DNA from: JACDAN01 sp035711385
Lineage (GTDB): Bacteria; Actinomycetota; Thermoleophilia; Gaiellales; Gaiellaceae
NCBI GenBank assembly: GCA_035711385.1
Contig: DASTCG010000026.1
Coordinates: 1-64,000, forward strand
Reading direction: 5' to 3'
Length of the DNA stretch: 64,000 nucleotides
Position numbers and translations under genes: made by a program. Under the pieces are notes generated by a model. It searched no databases. It was given only the letters and a program-made list of their open reading frames with translations, and was not told where the DNA came from. Positions 1 to 5,128 of this stretch are shown one piece after another. How positions within the stretch are numbered: position 1 is the first letter of the stretch; each line of letters opens with the position of its first letter.

Positions 1-16
1 CGGCGTCCAGAACCCG

Positions 17-44
17 GCGCACGATAACCGGCGTTATGTCAAGT
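17..44. other. dif/XerCD-like recombination site
   Basis: The 28 bp have the layout of a XerC/XerD site: left 11-bp arm GCGCACGATAA, 6-bp centre CCGGCG, right 11-bp arm TTATGTCAAGT. The right arm resembles the XerD half of bacterial dif sites (TTATGTTAA type) and the inner ATAA...TTAT symmetry is kept. It could be the chromosomal dif of the terminus or a XerCD site used by an integrated element. No recombinase gene is in the window. The call rests on pattern only. Confidence 0.45.
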
Positions 45-132
45 TGGCCCGGGGATACGGCTCCGCTGCGGCGGCGGCGAACGAAAAGACGTGCTCCGCC
101 CCTCTCCAGAGCCCTGATCTTGTCCGGTGCGT

Positions 133-543
133 CTACCGACGGGCGCGCTCGAGGCCGAGGCGGCGCAGCGTGCGTTCGAGCTCGGGTACGCGGGCTCGGA
201 TGCGCTCGAAGTCCTGACCCGAGAGCGTGAGGAGCCGCATCGGCGTACGCGCGACGACAGTGGCCGTCCGCCGTCCGGTCAGGAGGAGTGCAATCTCGCC
301 GAACGTGTCTCCGGGGCCGACAGGCTGCGTCGCCTCGCCATCGTCGGTGAGAACATCGGCCTCGCCTTCTTCGATGAAGTAGATCGCCGCTCCGTAGTCG
401 TCGAGCGTGACGACGGTAGCGCTTGCCTCAACCTCGATCTCGCGCATCGCAGCCGCAAGCTCGTCGAGCTCCGGTGCAGGAAGGTCGGCCAAGACCGAAA
501 ATGCTGCGATCCGACTCGTATCCACGGTCGCGGATCGTGCCAC
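133..543 (-). CDS. Cyclic nucleotide-binding (CNB/CRP-like) domain protein
   Basis: A protein of about 136 aa that is almost entirely one CNB domain: an N-terminal helix (FSVLADLPAPELDELAAAM), beta-roll strands, then the phosphate-binding-cassette region GDTFGEIALLLTGRRTATV (about residues 78-97) and a C-terminal helix. No DNA-binding domain follows, so it is not a CRP-type regulator by itself. In related actinobacteria such domains occur alone or at the C-terminus of transporters and channels. The reading frame stays open upstream, but that stretch does not look like protein. I chose the GTG at 543; no clear ribosome-binding site is visible and a start somewhat further upstream is possible. 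Ligand and partner are unknown. Confidence 0.6.
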   Translation of the reverse strand: MARSATVDTSRIAAFSVLADLPAPELDELAAAMREIEVEASATVVTLDDYGAAIYFIEEGEADVLTDDGEATQPVGPGDTFGEIALLLTGRRTATVVARTPMRLLTLSGQDFERIRARVPELERTLRRLGLERARR

Positions 544-722
544 AGCCAGCAGTCCAGCGTCTAAACGGACCACAGCGGCCGGTCTGGGCGACCTACCGCT
601 CTTCCCGCTAGTGCTGGTGGTGTTGGTGTAGGTCTTGCGGCTGCCCCCGTCCTCGCGTCGGTCTTGCGGCACGGATCGTCGGTGGCGTCGCGGCCCATGC
701 CGGTGTCGGCGGAATGCGGCGG

Positions 723-1730
723 TCAGAATGCATCGGCGTACGCGTTGAGTGCCGGCTGGCCGCCGAGGTGCGCGTAGAGCACGCGCGCGCCGGGCTCGAT
801 GCGCCCGTCGCGGACGAGGTCGATCAACCCCGCCATCGACTTGCCCTCGTAGACGGGGTCGGTGAGCATTCCTTCGAGCTCCGCACAGAGCCTGATCGCA
901 TCGATGGTCTTCGCGTCGGGGACGCCGTACGTGCCTGCGTGCCACTCGTCGAGCAGGACGATCTCGTCGTCGCGAAGCGGGCGGTCGAGCCCGATCGCCT
1001 CGGAGGTCCGGCGCGCGATCCGCGCGATCTGCTCCCGCGTCTGCTCGGCCGTCGCCGAGCCGTCGATGCCGAGCACGCGGCGCGGCCGCTCCTGTCCAGC
1101 GAACCCGGCGATCATGCCCGCCTGCGTAGAGCCGGTAACGGAGCAGACGACAATCGTGTCGAAGAACACGCCGAGCTCGGCCTCCTGCTCCGCGACCTCT
1201 TGCGCCCACCGGGCGAAGCCGTGGCCGCCGAGCGGGTGATCGGAGGCGCCGGCCGGGATCGGATACGGCTGGCCGCCCGCCTGCTCGACAGAGTCGAGCG
1301 CTTCCTCCCAGCTCGGCCGGAAGCCGATGTCGAACCCCGCTGCCGAGAGACGGACGTCGGCGCCCATGATCCGCGAGAGCAGGATGTTGCCGACGCGCTC
1401 GTAGCCCGGATCGTCCCAGTCCACCCAGTGCTCCTGGACGAGGACGCAGGCGAGGCCGAGCCGGGCCGCCACGGCGGCCACCTGCCGCGTGTGGTTCGAC
1501 TGGACGCCCCCGATCGAGACGAGCGTGTCGCAGCCCTGTGCCAGCGCGTCCGCGGCGAGATACTCGAGCTTGCGCACCTTGTTCCCGCCGTAGGCGAGAC
1601 CCGAGTTGCAGTCCTCGCGCTTCGCCCAGATCTCGACCTCACCGCCGAGATGCTCGCTGAGGCGCTCGAGCCGATGGACCGGCGAGGGGCCGAACAAGAG
1701 CTCGAGCCGCGGGAAGTCGGACAGGCTCAT
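723..1730 (-). CDS. acdS: 1-aminocyclopropane-1-carboxylate deaminase
   Basis: A 335-aa PLP enzyme of fold type II that opens the ring of ACC, the ethylene precursor, to 2-oxobutanoate and ammonia. Residues known from the Pseudomonas enzyme are present at the same numbers: PLP-lysine K51 (in GGNKVRK), S78 (GGVQSNH), Y294 and E295 (DPVYEGKSM) and L322 (YAHLGG). E295 and L322 separate true ACC deaminases from D-cysteine desulfhydrases, so the call is firm. ATG 1730 follows GAGGAG at good spacing. It stands alone, with no regulator of the AcdR type next to it. The presence of acdS fits a soil or rhizosphere lifestyle (inference). Confidence 0.93.
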   Translation of the reverse strand: MSLSDFPRLELLFGPSPVHRLERLSEHLGGEVEIWAKREDCNSGLAYGGNKVRKLEYLAADALAQGCDTLVSIGGVQSNHTRQVAAVAARLGLACVLVQEHWVDWDDPGYERVGNILLSRIMGADVRLSAAGFDIGFRPSWEEALDSVEQAGGQPYPIPAGASDHPLGGHGFARWAQEVAEQEAELGVFFDTIVVCSVTGSTQAGMIAGFAGQERPRRVLGIDGSATAEQTREQIARIARRTSEAIGLDRPLRDDEIVLLDEWHAGTYGVPDAKTIDAIRLCAELEGMLTDPVYEGKSMAGLIDLVRDGRIEPGARVLYAHLGGQPALNAYADAF

Positions 1731-1858
1731 CGGCGCTCCTCGATCATGGCACGTCGACAACACCTGTGGCATCCGCCCCCACCCCGCCCGCTCACTGACT
1801 CTCGGCCGGACCCGCCTCGCGCCTCCGTCTCCTCCAGTCGGGCTGCGATGATGCATCC

Positions 1859-2044
1859 GTGCTGAGGTTGAAGATCACGATCGAGGCATCGAGCTGGACG
1901 GACTTCGACCAGATCGAGCTGCCGCGGTTTCCGAAAGAGGGCGACCCGATCGAGACGAAGTACGGCACCTGTGTCGTCGTTCGCACCGAGCAACTGCCGG
2001 ACTCAGACGAGTACGCGGGCACCATCGTCTGCCGCAAACCCTGA
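1859..2044 (+). CDS. Small hypothetical protein (61 aa)
   Basis: A 61-aa protein starting at GTG with a balanced, protein-like composition: LRLKITIEASSW, then ELPRFPKEGDPIETKYGT and CVVVRTEQLP. The pattern of short beta strands suggests a small all-beta fold. No signal peptide or membrane segment is seen and I do not recognise the family. It reads towards the tandem RNA genes, which start about 140 bp after its stop. Confidence 0.5.
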   Translation: MLRLKITIEASSWTDFDQIELPRFPKEGDPIETKYGTCVVVRTEQLPDSDEYAGTIVCRKP

Positions 2045-2063
2045 GCCTGGACCCGCTCCGCAG

Positions 2064-2104
2064 TTATCCACAGGTTGGCCGAGATGCTGTGGAAATGTGG
2101 AAGA
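2064..2104. promoter_or_regulatory. Cluster of DnaA-box-like sequences
   Basis: TTATCCACA at 2064-2072 matches the classic DnaA box. Two inverted, weaker copies follow: TGTGGAAAT at 2088-2096 and TGTGGAAGA at 2096-2104. The cores TCCACAG and CTGTGGA form an inverted repeat with a 13-bp spacer. The cluster lies just upstream of the first tandem RNA promoter, so DnaA-ATP control of that promoter or DnaA titration are both possible. No dnaA, dnaN or AT-rich unwinding element is present, so a replication origin is unlikely. Confidence 0.45.
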
Positions 2105-2115
2105 TTGATTCGTTT

Positions 2116-2176
2116 GCAAATTGCGTGAAATTGTGTCGTTTCGGGGCTTGCATCTCCCCAGGCATCGCCCTAGTGT
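2116..2176 (+). promoter_or_regulatory. Promoter of tandem RNA copy 1
   Basis: -35 TTGCAT at 2148-2153, 17-bp spacer and -10 TAGTGT at 2171-2176 fit the housekeeping sigma factor. About 32 bp upstream of the -35 is GCAAATTGCG (2116-2125), an inverted repeat GCAA-A-TTGC that recurs 31 bp upstream of the second promoter and may be an operator or an AT-rich UP element. The start of transcription is expected near 2184. Confidence 0.6.
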
Positions 2177-2183
2177 CCTCCCT

Positions 2184-2338
2184 GCGTCGAGCACGGGACG
2201 CGAGTAGGACGAACCCGATCCTGAGGGCTGTAGCCGGAAGGCAAAAGTCACCAGGATCGGTGGACGAAAGCGGAACCGGCTCGGCGAACGATCTGGCGCA
2301 GAGGGGCTCTCGGGTTCCTCGGCGCCAGATCCTTTTTT
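2184..2338 (+). ncRNA. Structured small RNA, tandem copy 1
   Basis: About 155 nt between a sigma-70-type promoter and an intrinsic terminator, with no open frame of note. It folds into a 5' hairpin (GCGTC...GACGC), a long stem GATCCTG/CAGGATC (2217-2223 with 2252-2258) that encloses two small hairpins (GGC-TGTA-GCC and GGC-AAAA-GTC), and a 3' terminator. A second copy lies 283 bp downstream, and the differences between copies keep base pairing. It does not match any riboswitch or RNA class I can recall from the sequence (not 6S, tmRNA, RNase P, cobalamin, GEMM or ydaO). Function unknown. Confidence 0.6.
2290..2338 (+). terminator. Intrinsic terminator of RNA copy 1
   Basis: Stem GATCTGGCGC (2290-2299) with GCGCCAGATC (2322-2331), an inner hairpin in the loop, and a run of six T at 2333-2338. 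Confidence 0.85.
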
Positions 2339-2399
2339 GTGTCCGTCGGTAGAGCGCACGCTCCCGAAAGCTGTAGAGATGTGAAAAACTGAACTTTTC

Positions 2400-2459
2400 G
2401 CAAATTGCGGGAAGTTGTTCTTCCGCGGTCTTGAAACCGTACGCTGCCGGGCCTAATGT
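2400..2459 (+). promoter_or_regulatory. Promoter of tandem RNA copy 2
   Basis: -35 TTGAAA at 2431-2436, exactly 17 bp spacer, -10 TAATGT at 2454-2459. The upstream element CGCAA-A-TTGCG (2399-2409) is a perfect inverted repeat at the same relative position as in copy 1. Transcription should start near 2467. Confidence 0.65.
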
Positions 2460-2466
2460 CCTCCCT

Positions 2467-2620
2467 GCGTCGAGCACGGGACGCGAGTAGGACGAAGCAG
2501 ATCCTGAGGGCCGTAGCCGGAAGGCGAAAGCCAGCGGGATCGGTGGACGAAAGCGGAACCGGCTCGGCGAACGAACTGGCGCAGAGGTGCCTTCGGGTAC
2601 CTAGGCGCCAGTTCGTTTTT
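2467..2620 (+). ncRNA. Structured small RNA, tandem copy 2
   Basis: A paralogue of the RNA at 2184-2338, about 154 nt. The 5' hairpin and the long stem (2500-2506 with 2535-2541) are kept. The inner hairpin reads GGC-GAAA-GCC here and GGC-AAAA-GTC in copy 1, and the terminator stem has changed T-A to A-T with a matching change on the other side. Such paired changes support a selected structure. Its terminator ends about 50 bp before the small membrane protein gene at 2670, so attenuation of that gene cannot be excluded, but copy 1 has no gene behind it, which favours two independent small RNAs. Confidence 0.6.
2573..2620 (+). terminator. Intrinsic terminator of RNA copy 2
   Basis: Stem GAACTGGCGC (2573-2582) with GCGCCAGTTC (2605-2614), inner hairpin AGGTGCC-TTCG-GGTACCT, and five T at 2616-2620. 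Confidence 0.85.
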
Positions 2621-2669
2621 CTGGTTCGGTCGCCTGGCTCGCCTTCGCCCCCGCTAGGATCGTCGCCGC

Positions 2670-2900
2670 ATGCACCTGCGCCAGCCGAGCTTCGATCGAG
2701 GCGTGACCTCCTTCCTCTGGGCCGTCGGCCTCGGCCTCTATCTCTGGCTCGGGATGCTCGCCGTCGGCGTGAACAAGGCAACGGCCTTCATCTTCAGCCT
2801 GCTGGCAGCGGGAGCGATCTTCCTCGTCGTCCGCCTCTACGGCGGTCGCGAGGTGCGCAGGCCGGCTCAGTCGAGCAGCACGCGAGCCGGGAGACGGTGA
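2670..2900 (+). CDS. Small membrane protein, two TM segments
   Basis: A 76-aa protein with two hydrophobic helices, about residues 11-33 (VTSFLWAVGLGLYLWLG region) and 38-57 (ATAFIFSLLAAGAIFLVV), joined by a very short loop, and a basic cytoplasmic-looking tail. The family is not recognised. The start is ATG with only a weak AGGAT upstream. It lies directly behind the terminator of the second tandem RNA. Its 3' end overlaps a doubtful minus-strand frame. Confidence 0.6.
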   Translation: MHLRQPSFDRGVTSFLWAVGLGLYLWLGMLAVGVNKATAFIFSLLAAGAIFLVVRLYGGREVRRPAQSSSTRAGRR

Positions 2901-3070
2901 TCCCCGGCGAGCGCGCCGACCAGGCGGCGCGCGAGCTCTCCGCCGAGTGCCGCCTCGAGCCGGTCACGCGCGTGCGGCTTTGCCTCCGCGAGGCATGAGA
3001 CGCGGGCGCAGTGGTCGAGGAGACGATCGACGGCCCTCCCCTCTTCGGGCGGCAGCGGCAGGATGATCAC
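2867..3070 (-). CDS. Doubtful small hypothetical protein (67 aa)
   Basis: A GTG-started frame of 67 aa, rich in Ala, Arg and Leu, that overlaps the membrane protein gene by 34 bp tail to tail. It has plausible helical segments (EEGRAVDRLLDHCARV) but no motif, and no good ribosome-binding site. It may simply be an open frame in GC-rich DNA. The rest of 2901-3172 holds nothing else I can identify. Confidence 0.25.
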   Translation of the reverse strand: MIILPLPPEEGRAVDRLLDHCARVSCLAEAKPHARDRLEAALGGELARRLVGALAGDHRLPARVLLD

Positions 3071-3172
3071 GGCACTCTGTCTATCGTCGGGGCGGTCGTG
3101 GGCGCCGATCCCTGGCGGGAGGGACGCCCGGGCGGTCCGAACCCGCCGAAACCGAATCGACTCTGAAGAAAG

Positions 3173-3688
3173 CTAGTACGAGATGAGTGAGTGGAGCGGG
3201 TACTTCGACAGACGCTCCCGCCCGCCGAGGAAGGTCAGCTCGATGATGAAGTTGACGCCGACCACCACCCCCCCGAGCTGCTCGACCAGGCCGCCGATCG
3301 CCTCGACGGTTCCTCCCGTTGCGAGCACGTCGTCATGGATGACGACGCGCGCGCCGGCCCCGATCGCGTCGGCGTTCAGCTCGAGCGCGTTCTGGCCGTA
3401 CTCGAGCGCGTAGGTCGCGCTGACCGTCTCCGGCGGAAGCTTGCCCGGGCGGCGGGCCGGCACGAACCCGCACGGCACCTCCTTTGCGATCGCCGCCCCG
3501 AGGATGAAGCCCCGCGCCTCTGCGCCGAGGACGAGGTCCGGGCGCTGCTCCCGCGTCCAGGTCGCGAGCTCGTCCACCGTCTGAGCCAGTGCCTCGGGGT
3601 CGCGCAGAAGTGGACTCACGTCCTTGAAACCCACGCCGGGCTCGGGCCAGTCGGGCACCTCCCGGACTCGCGTCTTCAAGTCGATCAC
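3173..3688 (-). CDS. apt: Adenine phosphoribosyltransferase
   Basis: A 171-aa type I phosphoribosyltransferase that turns adenine plus PRPP into AMP (purine salvage, cytoplasm). The PRPP-binding motif VVIHDDVLATGGT is at residues 115-127, and the N-terminal PGVGFKDVSPLL and GAEARGF elements are typical of Apt. Length is normal. The GTG start at 3688 overlaps the stop of the upstream MerR gene by GTGA, so the two are translationally coupled. Confidence 0.95.
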   Translation of the reverse strand: MIDLKTRVREVPDWPEPGVGFKDVSPLLRDPEALAQTVDELATWTREQRPDLVLGAEARGFILGAAIAKEVPCGFVPARRPGKLPPETVSATYALEYGQNALELNADAIGAGARVVIHDDVLATGGTVEAIGGLVEQLGGVVVGVNFIIELTFLGGRERLSKYPLHSLISY

Positions 3689-4365
3689 GACGCTGCAACC
3701 TTACGCAGGGAGCGCCAGAACAGGAGCTGCGACAGCTCCTGGGCATGCTCGGCGAGCAGCGCGAGGTCGTCGAGGCCGCCCTGGCGGCGCTCGGTGTTTC
3801 TCGAGCGCAGCGACGGCGCGACGACCGTCTGGAGGAGGCCGACCTCCCGCTCGGCGGCGGACCGGAACGAGCGGAGGTGGCGGCCGTCGATGCCGAACCG
3901 TGCGAGCTTCGCGCAGGCGGCCGCGATCTCGGCCTCGCCCTCGCGGTAGAGGCGCTCTCCGCCGTCCACACGCGACTCGAGGAGGCCGAACTCCTCGAGC
4001 TGCCGGGCGAGCGACGGCGTGAGGCCGGCGCGTTCGCAGAGCTCGGCGAGGTCGATCTCGGCCTCGGCGTCGGCCGTGCGGCGGCGGCGGGTCGTCGCGG
4101 CCGTCGCCGCGAGCTCCTGGCGGATCACCCGCAGCGGCAGGAACTCGTCGCGCTGGAGCCGGAGAATCGTCCTGAGCCGGTCGACGTCATCCGTGCCGAA
4201 GAGGCGGTACCGGCCTGGCGTCCGACGCGGCGCGAGCAGGCCCTGGTCTTCGAGGTAGCGAATCTTCGAGATCGAGATGTCGGGGAACTCCTCGCGGAGC
4301 AGTCGGCAGACCGCGCCGATCGTGAGCGGGCGCTCGTCGTCCTGGGTAGCCGCCGCGGTGGTCAT
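3685..4365 (-). CDS. ftsR: MerR-family regulator, FtsR-like
   Basis: A 226-aa protein with an N-terminal MerR winged helix (about residues 14-80; SKIRYLEDQGLLAPRR, then YRLFGTDDVDRL) and a long Ala/Glu-rich C-terminal part without metal-binding cysteines. It directly follows and overlaps (ATGA) an FHA gene, the same order as garA (Rv1827) and Rv1828 in mycobacteria, whose product (FtsR) activates ftsZ transcription in corynebacteria. The FtsR assignment comes from this synteny plus domain layout. A second HTH-like segment occurs near the C-terminus (LCERAGLTPSLARQLEEFGL), as in that family. Confidence 0.7.
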   Translation of the reverse strand: MTTAAATQDDERPLTIGAVCRLLREEFPDISISKIRYLEDQGLLAPRRTPGRYRLFGTDDVDRLRTILRLQRDEFLPLRVIRQELAATAATTRRRRTADAEAEIDLAELCERAGLTPSLARQLEEFGLLESRVDGGERLYREGEAEIAAACAKLARFGIDGRHLRSFRSAAEREVGLLQTVVAPSLRSRNTERRQGGLDDLALLAEHAQELSQLLFWRSLRKVAAS

Positions 4366-4823
4366 TGCTCCAAGAAGGTCAACCGATACTTGCCGATCTG
4401 CAACTCGTCGCCGTCTGCGAGCGGCGACGAGTCGATGCGCCGCCGGTTGACGAACGTCCCGTTCAGGCTGCCTTCGTCCTCGATCACGAACCCATCGTCT
4501 GCCCGGAGGAGAACTGCGTGCTTGCGCGAGACGGTGACGTCGTCGAGGAAGATGTCGCAGTCAGGGGAGCGCCCGATGGTCGTCCGGTCGCCCGACGGAA
4601 CGAAGTGCTCCCCGGCCCGACCGCCGCCGGAACGGACGACGAGCGCGGGGCCCTCCATCCCGAGCTCCTCGAGCGGCGACTGCTCGTCGAGCTCCTCGGG
4701 CGTGAAGGCCACCGTCGTGTCGGCACCGGGCGGCTCGCGGACGAGCGCCGTGCCGCACTTCGAGCAGAAGTTCGCGGTCTCCGGGTTCTGGAACCCGCAC
4801 TCAGGGCAGTAGACGTGCGGCAA
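4362..4823 (-). CDS. Zinc-ribbon FHA-domain protein, GarA-like
   Basis: A 153-aa protein: an N-terminal zinc ribbon (C6, C9, C20, C23), a linker with a Thr pair (ADTTVAF, T36/T37) and a C-terminal FHA domain at about 75-150 with GR (84-85), SRKH (99-102) and NGTFVN (121-126). FHA domains bind phosphothreonine. In GarA a Thr pair in the same place is phosphorylated by PknB/PknG and then bound by its own FHA domain, which switches off control of 2-oxoglutarate and glutamate metabolism. The Thr pair here suggests similar self-inhibition (inference). The zinc ribbon sets it apart from mycobacterial GarA. It overlaps the MerR gene. Confidence 0.8.
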   Translation of the reverse strand: MPHVYCPECGFQNPETANFCSKCGTALVREPPGADTTVAFTPEELDEQSPLEELGMEGPALVVRSGGGRAGEHFVPSGDRTTIGRSPDCDIFLDDVTVSRKHAVLLRADDGFVIEDEGSLNGTFVNRRRIDSSPLADGDELQIGKYRLTFLEQ

Positions 4824-4832
4824 CGAGCGCCT

Positions 4833-5087
4833 CTAGCTCTCGTTGGGCGGAGTCGCCTTGCCGGCCAGGATCGCCGCCAGCCGGTCGACGTCGACCTCTC
4901 CGAGCGGCCCCTCCCCCGCTCCCTCCTGCTGCTGGAGCCGCGAGACGAGCTCTGCGCGCAGGATGTCGATCTTCCCGTGAAGCAGGCGGCGCCGGTACGA
5001 CACCTCCTGCTCCTCGCGCTGGAGGTCGTCGATGAGCGACTTCAGCTCGGAGTCGGAGAGGGATGCGAGATCGGGCAGCGGTTCCAT
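4833..5087 (-). CDS. RsiG-like putative c-di-GMP-binding protein
   Basis: An 84-aa, mostly helical protein with a short helix then a coiled-coil-like helix at about residues 18-55. In that helix it carries E26-x3-S30-x2-R33-x3-H37-x3-D41. This matches the RsiG signature E(X)3S(X)2R(X)3Q(X)3D with His in place of Gln. In Streptomyces RsiG is an anti-sigma factor for WhiG armed by c-di-GMP, and a short one-motif homodimeric form is known from Rubrobacter. No WhiG-type sigma factor gene is in the window. It sits 9 bp upstream of the FHA gene in the same direction. The c-di-GMP call is inference from the motif. Start ATG 5087 follows AAAGG. Confidence 0.6.
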   Translation of the reverse strand: MEPLPDLASLSDSELKSLIDDLQREEQEVSYRRRLLHGKIDILRAELVSRLQQQEGAGEGPLGEVDVDRLAAILAGKATPPNES

Positions 5088-5128
5088 GGAGGCCTTTCGT
5101 TCGGGGGCTCAGTTAACCAGTCGGACGC

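Noticed and set aside
133..1209. Minus-strand frame of 358 codons as one protein
   Set aside because: The first 220 codons lie in another frame of acdS and are Arg-rich; only the CNB domain at the end is protein-like.
723..1730. D-cysteine desulfhydrase
   Set aside because: E295 and L322 are those of true ACC deaminase.
2467..2620. Known riboswitch (cobalamin, c-di-GMP, ydaO, SAM, TPP, ykkC)
   Set aside because: None of the core consensus strings is present, and copy 1 has no gene behind it.
2045..2669. CRISPR array or insertion-sequence ends
   Set aside because: There are just two long copies, each with promoter and terminator; no short spacers, no transposase, no inverted termini.
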